NCBI GenBank assembly: GCA_934725535.1
Contig: CAKVBV010000031.1
Coordinates: 1-28,163, forward strand
Origin: an uncultured Bacteroidales bacterium
GTDB lineage: Bacteria; Bacteroidota; Bacteroidia; Bacteroidales; Paludibacteraceae
DNA: 28,163 bases
Reading direction: 5' to 3'
Positions 15,470-23,024 of the stretch are shown one piece after another; positions within the stretch are counted from its first letter, which is position 1, and the number at the start of each line of letters is the position of its first letter. The notes beneath the pieces were generated by a model. The model had not been told where the DNA came from. It worked only from the letters and a program-made list of their open reading frames with translations, and made no database searches. The position numbers and the translations under genes were made by a program.

Positions 15470-16219
15470 ATGCAAACTGCCGTATTTGTTTTGCTCTCCA
15501 ATGAACAGATTGCAAGCCGTGTGTATAAGATGCGGCTTCGCGGGGCAACCGGCGGTATTCGGGCAGGGCAGTTTGTGGATATTGCCGTACCCGGACAGTT
15601 TTTGCGCCGACCGATTTCGGTGTGTGATGTGGAGGGCGATGTGCTGACCCTTATATATAAGGTGGTGGGCGACGGGACACACACGATGTCGCAGTTGCAG
15701 ACAGGCGCAACGCTGAATGTGCTGACCGGATTAGGAAACGGCTATAACCTTGACAAAGCAGGCGGGAGACCGCTGTTGGTCGGGGGCGGGGTAGGTGTGC
15801 CGCCGCTCTACTACTTGGCAAAACAACTGCGGGCAAAGGGAAAACCAGTGCAGGTGATACTGGGTTTCAATACCCGCGAAGAAGTGTTCTTCGAAGACGA
15901 GTTCCGCTGCTTGGGCTGCGAGGTAAAAGTAACTACGGCAGACGGCACATACGGCATAAAAGGTTTCGTTACAGCAGCCCTCCCCTCTGAAGGGGAGTTG
16001 GAGGGGTCTTACTACTACGCCTGCGGACCTCTGCCTATGCTCCGTGCGCTGATACAGGCGGCAGGCACGACCGGCGAGGTAAGTATGGAAGAGCGAATGG
16101 GTTGCGGCTTCGGGATATGTGTGGGTTGCAGTATTCAAACGAAGAATGGTATCAAACGGGTGTGCAAAGAAGGACCGGTGTTTGAGGCGGGGGAGATAAT
16201 TATGAATTATGAATTATGA
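15470..16219 (+). CDS. pyrK: Dihydroorotate dehydrogenase electron-transfer subunit
   Basis: FAD/[2Fe-2S] subunit that passes electrons from the PyrD FMN to NAD. The ferredoxin-reductase fold is visible: flavin motif RRPIS (46-50), pyridine-nucleotide motif VGGGVGVPPLYYL (104-116) and YACGPLPML (183-191). The iron-sulfur cysteines are C212, C217, C220 and C232 in GCGFGICVGC and VCKEG. The protein is 249 aa. Two oddities: residues about 170-179 (ALPSEGELEG) are encoded by a C/G-rich palindromic element, and the last residues MNYEL are translated from the ATTATGA repeat that continues to pyrD. The partner pyrD is immediately downstream, as expected for the class 1B enzyme. Confidence 0.95.
   Translation: MQTAVFVLLSNEQIASRVYKMRLRGATGGIRAGQFVDIAVPGQFLRRPISVCDVEGDVLTLIYKVVGDGTHTMSQLQTGATLNVLTGLGNGYNLDKAGGRPLLVGGGVGVPPLYYLAKQLRAKGKPVQVILGFNTREEVFFEDEFRCLGCEVKVTTADGTYGIKGFVTAALPSEGELEGSYYYACGPLPMLRALIQAAGTTGEVSMEERMGCGFGICVGCSIQTKNGIKRVCKEGPVFEAGEIIMNYEL
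15978..16007. repeat. Palindromic C/G-rich element inside pyrK
   Basis: The core CTCCCCT-CTGA-AGGGGAG (15980-15997) is a 7 bp perfect stem, followed by TTGGAGGGGT. It is read in frame by pyrK. The reverse complement of 17182-17211 in pyrD aligns with it almost base for base (CTCCCC-C/T-run-GGGG-GTTGG-GGGG), so both appear to be members of one family in opposite orientations. Confidence 0.65.
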
Positions 16220-16268
16220 ATTATGAATTAAGAATTATGAATTAAGAATTAAGAATTAAGAATTAAGA
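16199..16268. repeat. 7 bp tandem repeat abutting the pyrD start, 10 units
   Basis: Ten exact-length units: ATTATGA at 16199, 16206, 16213, 16220 and 16234, and ATTAAGA at 16227, 16241, 16248, 16255 and 16262. The next base is the A of the pyrD ATG (16269). The pyrK stop TGA (16217-16219) is within unit 3. No Shine-Dalgarno sequence is present, so this array is the translation initiation region of pyrD. Confidence 0.95.
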
Positions 16269-17225
16269 ATGAGTAGCCGACTGAACATATCGCTTTCGGG
16301 GGTGGAGATGAAGAACCCGATTATACCGGCGTCGGGTACGTGCGGTTTCGGGCAGGAGTTGGGCGAATGTTACGACCTGAACATACTCGGGGCTATCTCC
16401 TGCAAGGGAACCACCCGCGAGGCACGTTACGGCAATCCGCTGCCGCGTATCGCCGAGTGCGGCAATTACGGTATGATTAACGCCGTGGGGTTGCAGAACC
16501 CCGGTGTGGACGAGGTGATAGCGCACGAGTTGCCCGCGCTGCGAAAGATATACCGCGGTCCGGTTATAGCGAACATCAGCGGTTTTTCGGTTGACGACTA
16601 CGCCTACACGTGCGAGCGCATAGACAAGGAGACCGATGCAGCGATACTGGAAGTGAATATCAGTTGTCCCAACGTGCACAACGGCGGTATGGCGTTTGGC
16701 ACGAGTGCAGAGGCAGCGGCGGAGGTTACACGCGCCGTAAAAGCCGTAACGAGAAAGCCTGTATATATGAAACTCAGTCCGAATGTAACGGACATCGTTC
16801 CGATAGCGCGGGCGTGCGAAGAAGCGGGGGCGGACGGGCTGTGCCTGATAAATACAATGCTCGGCATGCGGATAGACATACGCCGTCGCCGCCCCGTACT
16901 GGCAAACCGCTACGGCGGGTATTCGGGGAACGGTATATTCCCCGTGGCACTGCGAATGGTGAACCAAGTGGCACAGGCGTGCCGAGTGCCGGTTATCGGT
17001 TGCGGCGGTGTGAGCAGGGCGGAAGACGTGATAGAGATGATGATGGCAGGTGCTACGGCGGTAGAGATCGGGGCAGCCAATCTGGTCAACCCGATGGTGT
17101 GCAAAGAGATTATCGGGGAGTTGCCGAGGTTGATGGATGAACTGAAAATAGAGCGGCTGGAGGAGATTGTAGGGATAGCGACTCCCCCCAACCCCCTCAA
17201 AGAGGGGGAGACAAGAAAGGCTTGA
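16269..17225 (+). CDS. pyrD: Dihydroorotate dehydrogenase, class 1B catalytic subunit
   Basis: Oxidises dihydroorotate to orotate with FMN, working with PyrK. A TIM-barrel protein with SCKGTT (Lys46), NAVGLQNPG, and the class 1 nucleophile Cys133 in NISCPNVHNGGMAFG. The later KLSPNVTDI, INTMLGMRID and GCGGVSRAEDVIEM are FMN-phosphate and barrel motifs. It has 318 residues, about 10 more than usual: the tail after IVGIA (TPPNPLKEGETRKA) is encoded by a palindromic C-rich element. Its motifs, such as the GNGIFPVALRMV segment, resemble Clostridia homologues. The start is fixed by the 7 bp repeat array ending at 16268. Confidence 0.95.
   Translation: MSSRLNISLSGVEMKNPIIPASGTCGFGQELGECYDLNILGAISCKGTTREARYGNPLPRIAECGNYGMINAVGLQNPGVDEVIAHELPALRKIYRGPVIANISGFSVDDYAYTCERIDKETDAAILEVNISCPNVHNGGMAFGTSAEAAAEVTRAVKAVTRKPVYMKLSPNVTDIVPIARACEEAGADGLCLINTMLGMRIDIRRRRPVLANRYGGYSGNGIFPVALRMVNQVAQACRVPVIGCGGVSRAEDVIEMMMAGATAVEIGAANLVNPMVCKEIIGELPRLMDELKIERLEEIVGIATPPNPLKEGETRKA
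17182..17211. repeat. Palindromic C/G-rich element at the 3' end of pyrD
   Basis: CCCCCTC-AAA-GAGGGGG (17192-17208) is a 7 bp perfect stem preceded by CTCCCCCCAA. It encodes the unusual C-terminal extension of PyrD. It is the inverted relative of the element at 15978-16007. Confidence 0.65.
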
Positions 17226-17243
17226 AGAGATTATCGGCGTATA

Positions 17244-17256
17244 TTAATTGTTAATT
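17244..17256. repeat. Short 7 bp repeat before pyrF
   Basis: TTAATTG followed by TTAATT, then the pyrF ATG at 17257. It has the same period and position relative to the start codon as the pyrK and pyrD arrays, but with fewer than two full units. Confidence 0.5.
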
Positions 17257-17952
17257 ATGAAAAGAGATGTAATCATAGCATGTGATTTTGCGAGTGCGGA
17301 AGCCACGTATGCTTTCTTGGACAAGTTCACGGAGGAGAAGCCGTTTGTAAAAATCGGTATGGAACTCTACTACGCCGAAGGACCGGCTATCGTACGCGAA
17401 CTGAAAGCACGCGGGCATAAGATATTCCTTGACCTGAAACTGCACGACATACCCAATACGGTGAAGAAAGCAATGGCAGTGCTCTCTCGCTTGGACGTGG
17501 ATATGGTGAACCTGCATGCCGCAGGGACGAAAGAGATGATGCGTGCCGCATTGGAGGGACTGACCCGCGAAGACGGCACCCGTCCTGTCCTGCTGGCGGT
17601 AACGCAACTGACTTCCACCAGCGAGGAGCGTATGCACGAAGACTTGCTCATACCGGGCAAGATAGGCGATGTGGTGGTGCACTATGCACAATGTGCCAAA
17701 GAGGCAGGGCTGGATGGTGTGGTCTGCTCGCCGCTCGAGGCAGGAATGGTGAAAGCCGCTTGCGGACAGGACTTCCTGACCGTAACACCGGGTATCCGCT
17801 TTGCCGACGGGCAGACGGGCGACCAGGTGCGTATCACGACGCCCGCACGTGCCAAAGAAATAGGCAGCGACTATATCGTGGTAGGGCGACCCATCACGGC
17901 CGCGGAAGACCCCGTAGCAGAATACCGCCGGGCAACGGCGGAATTCTGCTAA
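17257..17952 (+). CDS. pyrF: Orotidine 5'-phosphate decarboxylase, short type
   Basis: Decarboxylates OMP to UMP, the last step of the pathway. A single-domain TIM barrel of 231 aa with the catalytic D59-x-K61-x2-D64 array (FLDLKLHDIPNTV), TPGIRF and the phosphate-binding VVGRPIT near the C-terminus. The ATG at 17257 is preferred over an in-frame TTG at 17248, which lies in the repeat. The length and motifs are those of the Bacillus/Clostridium/E. coli branch; Bacteroides species normally carry a different, roughly 270-residue PyrF subtype. This is one of the strongest single signs that the pyr genes have a foreign origin. Confidence 0.95.
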   Translation: MKRDVIIACDFASAEATYAFLDKFTEEKPFVKIGMELYYAEGPAIVRELKARGHKIFLDLKLHDIPNTVKKAMAVLSRLDVDMVNLHAAGTKEMMRAALEGLTREDGTRPVLLAVTQLTSTSEERMHEDLLIPGKIGDVVVHYAQCAKEAGLDGVVCSPLEAGMVKAACGQDFLTVTPGIRFADGQTGDQVRITTPARAKEIGSDYIVVGRPITAAEDPVAEYRRATAEFC

Positions 17953-17984
17953 TTATGAATGAAGAATTATGAATTAGGACTTAT
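17952..17984. repeat. 7 bp repeat before pyrE
   Basis: Units ATTATGA, ATGAAGA, ATTATGA, ATTAGGA and then CTTAT, followed by the pyrE ATG at 17985. A 24 nt stretch (17951-17974) is identical to 23003-23026 after guaA. Confidence 0.8.
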
Positions 17985-18623
17985 ATGAATTTGAGTGAAC
18001 AAATAGCCAAAGACCTGCTGAAGATACGGGCGGTGTTTTTGCGTCCCGAAGAGCCGTTTACGTGGGCAAGCGGCATCAAGAGCCCTATCTATTGCGACAA
18101 CCGTCTGACCCTCTCCGATTGTGCGGTGCGCGAGGATGTGGAGAACGGACTGGCAGAGACAATACGCACCTACTACCCCGAGGCGGAGGTGTTGATGGGT
18201 ACTTCGACGGCGGGTATTGCGCATGCGGCTATCACTGCCACCAAACTCAATCTGCCGATGGGCTATGTGCGCTCGGGTGCGAAAGACCACGGACGCCAGA
18301 ACCAGATTGAGGGACGATTGGAGAAAGGGCAGAAAGTGGTAGTGGTAGAAGACCTGATTTCCACAGCAGGCAGTTGCATCGAGGTGGTGAACGTGCTGCG
18401 CGAGGCTGGGGCGGAAGTGCTCGGTGTGGTGTCTATCTTCACCTACGGTATGCAGAAAGGGCTTGACCGTCTGGCAGAGGCACACGTGGAAAACCACAGC
18501 CTCTCCTGTCTCGATACGCTGGTGGAAGTCGCCGCCCAAGAGGGCTACATCAAAGATGAGGACAAGGCCCGCTTGATACAATTCCGCAACAACCCGAGCG
18601 ACGAGAGTTGGATGAAGCGGTAA
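17985..18623 (+). CDS. pyrE: Orotate phosphoribosyltransferase
   Basis: Joins orotate and PRPP to make OMP. It has 212 residues with the N-terminal PFTWASGIKSPIYCDNR segment (24-40) that binds orotate and PRPP, a flexible loop around YVRSGAKDHG (94-103) and the PRPP signature VVVVEDLISTAGS (118-130). The FLRPEEPFTWASGIKSPIYC and VLGVVSIFTYG blocks closely resemble the Bacillus-type enzyme. The gene lies 32 bp after pyrF and no separate promoter is visible. Confidence 0.96.
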   Translation: MNLSEQIAKDLLKIRAVFLRPEEPFTWASGIKSPIYCDNRLTLSDCAVREDVENGLAETIRTYYPEAEVLMGTSTAGIAHAAITATKLNLPMGYVRSGAKDHGRQNQIEGRLEKGQKVVVVEDLISTAGSCIEVVNVLREAGAEVLGVVSIFTYGMQKGLDRLAEAHVENHSLSCLDTLVEVAAQEGYIKDEDKARLIQFRNNPSDESWMKR

Positions 18624-18648
18624 TCCCCGTGTCCTTGTCGTGTCAATT

Positions 18649-18681
18649 ACGGCAACGACACGGCAACGAGACGGCAACGAC
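18649..18681. repeat. 11 bp tandem repeat before pyrB, 3 units
   Basis: ACGGCAACGAC, ACGGCAACGAG, ACGGCAACGAC in direct succession. A sequence upstream (18633-18643, CTTGTCGTGTC) can pair with GACACGGCAA inside the array (18657-18666), allowing a hairpin of about 10 bp with one G-U pair in the pyrE-pyrB spacer. Confidence 0.9.
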
Positions 18682-18735
18682 TGCGGACTTCCCCGAGACC
18701 TCACCCTGTTTTTAACGAACAAACAAACCCCATAT

Positions 18736-19785
18736 ATGCGTCATCTTTTAGACCCGACCGATTTGACCACAGCGGAGATTGATAGCATTATCAATCGTGC
18801 GTTGGACATCATTGCCAACCCCGCCAAATACGCTGACGCTTGCCGCGGCAAGAAGTTGGCTACGCTTTTCTATGAGCCGAGTACCCGTACCCGACTGAGT
18901 TTTACAGCCGCTATGATGGAACTCGGCGGCAACGTGCTGGGTTTCTCCGACGCCAGGTCGAGTTCGGTGAGCAAGGGCGAGACGGTAGCCGATACGGTGC
19001 GTGTTATCTCGTCGTTTGCCGACATCATCGCCATGCGCCACTACAAAGAGGGTGCACCTCGCGTGGCAAGCGAGTACAGCCGCATTCCCGTCATCAATGC
19101 GGGCGACGGCGGACACAGCCACCCTACGCAGACGATGACCGACCTGCTGACAATACGTCGCGAACTCGGACGCTTCGACCACCTGACTGTCGGTCTGTGC
19201 GGCGACTTGAAATACGGACGCACCGTCCATTCGCTCATCAAGGCAATGCGCCGCTACGAGGGTACGCATTTTGTACTGATTTCACCTGCTGAACTGCGCC
19301 TGCCCGACTATATGAAGCAGGAACTCGGGGACAACTACACCGAGGTGCAGACGCTTGAGGAGGCGATGCCGCTGGTGGACGTACTCTATATGACGCGCGT
19401 ACAGCAGGAGCGTTTTGCCGATCAGGACGAGTATGAGCGGCTCAAAGATGCGTTTATTCTCGATACGGAGAAGATGGCACTGGCGAAAAAGGATATGATT
19501 GTGCTGCACCCGCTGCCCCGTGTGAACGAGATAACCGTGGACGTGGACAACGACCCGCGTGCCGCTTATTTCCGCCAGGTGGAGAACGGCAAGTATGTGC
19601 GTATGGCATTGATTTATACGCTGCTGCAATGGAAAAACGAACAGCAGATGCAGCCTGAGACGCACCTGACGGACACGCTCTGCCACAACGACCGCTGTAT
19701 CGTAACCACCGAACCCGTGCCGCACAAAGTGTATGTGGACGGCGAAGGCAATACTCGTTGCTTCTATTGCGACCACCTGATTTAA
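18736..19785 (+). CDS. pyrB: Aspartate carbamoyltransferase fused to a PyrI-type zinc module
   Basis: Condenses carbamoyl phosphate with aspartate, the first committed pyrimidine step. Residues 1-300 form a complete catalytic chain: STRTR (49-53), SSSVSKGE (75-82), NAGDGGHSHPTQ (121-132), GDLKYGRTVHS (156-166) and HPLPRVNEI (258-266). A short linker leads into residues 312-349 with C316-x4-C321-x20-C342-x2-C345, matching the zinc-binding end of the PyrI regulatory chain (CHNDRCIVTTEPV and CFYCDHL). The PyrI nucleotide-binding domain is absent and no pyrI follows. The start MRHLLDPTD at 18736 is the family's; the frame is open further upstream only by reading through the 11 bp repeat. The catalytic part looks Clostridia-like. 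Confidence 0.95.
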   Translation: MRHLLDPTDLTTAEIDSIINRALDIIANPAKYADACRGKKLATLFYEPSTRTRLSFTAAMMELGGNVLGFSDARSSSVSKGETVADTVRVISSFADIIAMRHYKEGAPRVASEYSRIPVINAGDGGHSHPTQTMTDLLTIRRELGRFDHLTVGLCGDLKYGRTVHSLIKAMRRYEGTHFVLISPAELRLPDYMKQELGDNYTEVQTLEEAMPLVDVLYMTRVQQERFADQDEYERLKDAFILDTEKMALAKKDMIVLHPLPRVNEITVDVDNDPRAAYFRQVENGKYVRMALIYTLLQWKNEQQMQPETHLTDTLCHNDRCIVTTEPVPHKVYVDGEGNTRCFYCDHLI

Positions 19786-19798
19786 GAAAACTAAAAAA

Positions 19799-19870
19799 CT
19801 AGAATATCTAGAATATCTAGAACATCTAGAAAAACTAGTATAACTAGAAAAACTAGAGTATCTAGAAAAT
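19799..19870. repeat. 9 bp CTAG repeat before guaB, 8 units
   Basis: Eight 9 bp units, each beginning CTAG, at 19799, 19808, 19817, 19826, 19835, 19844, 19853 and 19862 (consensus CTAGAAWAT; one unit is CTAGTATAA). A degenerate CTAAAAAA precedes them. The array ends 24 bp before the guaB ATG. CTAG is generally scarce in bacterial DNA, so eight phased copies are notable. Confidence 0.95.
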
Positions 19871-19894
19871 ATAACCCCATAAACTCACAACAAT

Positions 19895-21364
19895 ATGTCT
19901 CAACTGATCGAACGTGTACAGATGGAGGGATTGACCTTCGATGATGTACTGCTCATTCCCGCTTACTCGGAGGTGTTGCCTCGCGAGGTGTCCCTGCAAG
20001 GGCAATTCTCCCGTCATATAACGCTGAATATCCCCGTGGTGTCAGCGGCGATGGATACCGTAACCGAAGCCCCGATGGCGATTGCGGTAGCCCGCGAAGG
20101 CGGTATAGGCGTGATACACAAGAATATGTCGATTGCGCAGCAGGCGGCTCAGGTGCGTCGTGTGAAGCGTGCGGAGAACGGACTGATAGCCGACCCCATC
20201 ACCATCACGGCGGAACGCACCGTGGGCGATGCGTTGCAGATGATGGCGGAGAACCATATCGGCGGCATTCCCGTGGTGGACGCGGAGAACAACCTCGTAG
20301 GTATCGTTACGAACCGCGACCTGCGTTTTGAGACACACATGGACCGTGCTATCCGCGAGGTGATGACCAGCGAAAACCTGATCACGATACAATCGACCGA
20401 CCACGATGTAATCATGGAGGCGTTTGAGACGCACAAGGTGGAGAAACTGCCCGTCGTAACCCCCGACGGCAAACTGCGCGGACTGGTAACCTACCGCGAC
20501 ATCACCAAACTGAAGGATTACCCGAATGCGTGCAAGGACGAGTTGGGACGCCTGCGCTGTGCGGCGGGGGTAGGTATCACGCCCGATTTTATGGACAGAG
20601 TGGATGCCCTGGTGGCGGAGAGCGTGGATGCCGTGGTACTCGATTCGGCGCACGGACACAGCAAGAACATTGTGAATGCGCTGCGCACGATTAAAACCAA
20701 GTACCCTGATTTGGACGTGGTGGTGGGCAATATCGCTACGGCTGAGGCTGCCAAATACTTGGTGGAGAACGGGGCGGACGGTGTGAAAGTGGGTATCGGT
20801 CCCGGCTCGATATGCACGACGCGTATCATTGCGGGTGTGGGCGTGCCGCAACTGACGGCTATCTTCAATGTGGCGGAAGTGCTGCGCGGCACGGGTGTGC
20901 CGATGATTGCCGACGGCGGTTTGCGCTACTCGGGCGATGTGGTCAAGGCACTGGCTGCGGGCGGCAACTGCGTGATGTGCGGGTCGATGTTTGCCGGTAC
21001 GGACGAGGCTCCCGGAGAGACGATCATCTACAACGGACGTAAGTTCAAGACCTACCGCGGCATGGGGTCGATAGACGCGATGAAAGCCGGTTCGGCTGAC
21101 CGCTATTTCCAGGGTGCGGAGAAGAATATATCGAAGTTGGTGCCGGAAGGTATCGTGGGACGCGTGCCGTACAAAGGGACGGTGTCGGAGACGATTTACC
21201 AACTGCTCGGCGGTCTGCGCTCGGGTATGGGCTATGTAGGTGCGCACAACTTAGCGGAATTGCAGACGGCGAAGTTCGTGAAGATCACCGCTGCCGGTAT
21301 GAGCGAGAGCCACCCGCACGATATTACGATTACCTCGGAAGCACCAAACTACAGCACAAAATAA
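19895..21364 (+). CDS. guaB: IMP dehydrogenase
   Basis: Oxidises IMP to XMP with NAD, the committed step to guanine nucleotides. The protein has 489 residues: an N-terminal barrel half (GLTFDDVLLIPAYSEVLP), two CBS regulatory domains (about 95-210, HIGGIPVVDAENNLVGIVTNRD and VTPDGKLRGLVTYRD), then the catalytic barrel with GVKVGIGPGSICTTR, in which Cys307 is the nucleophile. ADGGLRYSGD and the flap YRGMGSIDAM follow. It ends SHPHDITITSEAPNY, the ending I expect of Bacteroidales enzymes. Only 1 nt separates it from guaA. Confidence 0.98.
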   Translation: MSQLIERVQMEGLTFDDVLLIPAYSEVLPREVSLQGQFSRHITLNIPVVSAAMDTVTEAPMAIAVAREGGIGVIHKNMSIAQQAAQVRRVKRAENGLIADPITITAERTVGDALQMMAENHIGGIPVVDAENNLVGIVTNRDLRFETHMDRAIREVMTSENLITIQSTDHDVIMEAFETHKVEKLPVVTPDGKLRGLVTYRDITKLKDYPNACKDELGRLRCAAGVGITPDFMDRVDALVAESVDAVVLDSAHGHSKNIVNALRTIKTKYPDLDVVVGNIATAEAAKYLVENGADGVKVGIGPGSICTTRIIAGVGVPQLTAIFNVAEVLRGTGVPMIADGGLRYSGDVVKALAAGGNCVMCGSMFAGTDEAPGETIIYNGRKFKTYRGMGSIDAMKAGSADRYFQGAEKNISKLVPEGIVGRVPYKGTVSETIYQLLGGLRSGMGYVGAHNLAELQTAKFVKITAAGMSESHPHDITITSEAPNYSTK

Positions 21365-21365
21365 T

Positions 21366-22991
21366 ATGCAGAAGATAATTATATTGGATTTTGGCAGTCA
21401 GACCACGCAGTTGATTGGTCGGCGAGTACGCGAACTGGATACATTCTGCGAGATACTGCCTTACAACAAATATCCCGAGGACGACCATGATGTAATTGGC
21501 GTTATCCTTTCGGGGTCGCCGCTGAGCGTGTATGCCGAGGACGCTTTCCATGTGGACTTGTCGCATATCCGCGGGCGGCTGCCTATACTGGGTATCTGCT
21601 ACGGCGCACAGTATATGAGCCATATCTACGGCGGCAAGGTGGAGAGTGCAGGTACGCGCGAGTACGGACGGCAGAATCTGACCTATATAAACAAGGAGTG
21701 CCCGCTGTTCCGCGGTTTCGAGGACGGGTCGCAGGTATGGATGTCGCACGGCGACAGTATCACCCGCGTACCCGATGGGGCGGAGGTGGTAGCCTCCACC
21801 GAGACGGTACGCAATGCGGCATACTATATTGCCACCCCAGAGGGCAATGCGAAGGCACCGGTTTTCGGTACACAGTTCCACCCCGAGGTGTTCCACTCGC
21901 TGCAAGGTACGCTGCTGCTGCGGAACTTTGTGGTGGACGTATGCGGCAGCAAGCAGGAATGGAGTGCGGACGCGTTTGTAGAGAGCACGGTGCGCGAACT
22001 GAAAGCGCAGATCGGCAGCGACCGCGTCATTCTCGGTTTGTCGGGCGGCGTGGACTCGTCGGTGGTGGCGGTGCTGCTCAACAAAGCGATTGGCGACCAA
22101 CTGACCTGTATCTTTGTGGATCATGGTATGCTCCGCAAGAACGAGTTTCAGGACGTCATGCGCGACTACGAGTGCCTCGGGCTGAATGTGATAGGCGTGG
22201 ACGCAAGTGAGAAATTCCTCAGCGACTTGGCTGGTGTGAAGGAGCCCGAGCGCAAACGCAAGATTATCGGTCGCGACTTCGTGGAGGTTTTCAACGCGGA
22301 AGCCAAGAAGATCACCGATGCCAAGTGGCTGGCTCAAGGTACTATCTATCCCGACCGTATCGAGAGCCTGAATATCACGGGCAAGGTCATCAAGAGCCAC
22401 CATAATGTGGGCGGGCTGCCAAAGGATATGCATTTGCAACTCTGCGAACCGCTGAAATGGTTGTTCAAAGACGAGGTGCGCCGTGTAGGGCGTTCGATGG
22501 GTATGCCCGAGCATCTGATTACCCGCCACCCGTTCCCCGGACCGGGACTGGCTGTGCGTATCCTGGGCGACATCACGCACGAGAAGATACGTATCCTGCA
22601 AGACGCGGACGACATCTTCATTCGCGGTCTGCGTGAATACAAAGTGCGTCTGAGCGGCGAGGAAGCACGTGCCGTCTTGGCTGCGGGCGTACCTGCCGAT
22701 ATGCAGAACGGGGAGATAGAGGTGAGCCTCTACGACCAGATCTGGCAGGCGGGAGCCATCCTGCTCAGCGAGGTAAGGAGCGTGGGCGTGATGGGCGACG
22801 AGCGCACGTACGAGAACCCCGTGGCATTGCGGGCGGTAACCTCTTCGGACGCCATGACTGCCGACTGGGCGCATATCCCATACGAGGTGCTGGCAAAAGT
22901 GAGCAACGAGATTATCAACAAAGTGCGCGGCGTGAACCGCGTTTGCTACGACATCTCCTCCAAACCGCCTGCAACGATTGAGTGGGAGTAG
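21366..22991 (+). CDS. guaA: GMP synthase (glutamine-hydrolysing)
   Basis: Aminates XMP to GMP using glutamine and ATP. The class I amidotransferase domain has Cys78 (GICYGAQYM) and His172/Glu174 (FHPEVFHS). The ATP pyrophosphatase domain has the P-loop SGGVDSS (226-232). The C-terminal dimerisation domain ends DISSKPPATIEWE. At 541 aa it is somewhat longer than the usual 510-525. It starts 1 nt after the guaB stop, so the two are translationally coupled, and together they convert IMP to GMP. Confidence 0.98.
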   Translation: MQKIIILDFGSQTTQLIGRRVRELDTFCEILPYNKYPEDDHDVIGVILSGSPLSVYAEDAFHVDLSHIRGRLPILGICYGAQYMSHIYGGKVESAGTREYGRQNLTYINKECPLFRGFEDGSQVWMSHGDSITRVPDGAEVVASTETVRNAAYYIATPEGNAKAPVFGTQFHPEVFHSLQGTLLLRNFVVDVCGSKQEWSADAFVESTVRELKAQIGSDRVILGLSGGVDSSVVAVLLNKAIGDQLTCIFVDHGMLRKNEFQDVMRDYECLGLNVIGVDASEKFLSDLAGVKEPERKRKIIGRDFVEVFNAEAKKITDAKWLAQGTIYPDRIESLNITGKVIKSHHNVGGLPKDMHLQLCEPLKWLFKDEVRRVGRSMGMPEHLITRHPFPGPGLAVRILGDITHEKIRILQDADDIFIRGLREYKVRLSGEEARAVLAAGVPADMQNGEIEVSLYDQIWQAGAILLSEVRSVGVMGDERTYENPVALRAVTSSDAMTADWAHIPYEVLAKVSNEIINKVRGVNRVCYDISSKPPATIEWE

Positions 22992-22996
22992 AGTTA

Positions 22997-23024
22997 ATTA
23001 TGAATTATGAATGAAGAATTATGA
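22997..23024. repeat. ATTATGA-type 7 bp repeat after guaA
   Basis: Units ATTATGA, ATTATGA, ATGAAGA, ATTATGA. This is the same repeat family as at 16199-16268 and 17952-17984, including a 24 nt identical stretch with the pyrE leader. Confidence 0.85.

Noticed and set aside
18633..18681. Attenuator in front of pyrB
   Set aside because: A hairpin can form between CTTGTCGTGTC and the repeat, but there is no U-run or leader peptide, so it is reported only as a repeat.
18640..18735. Earlier in-frame start for pyrB
   Set aside because: The additional 32 residues are translated from the 11 bp repeat and leader; MRHLLDPTD is the expected N-terminus.
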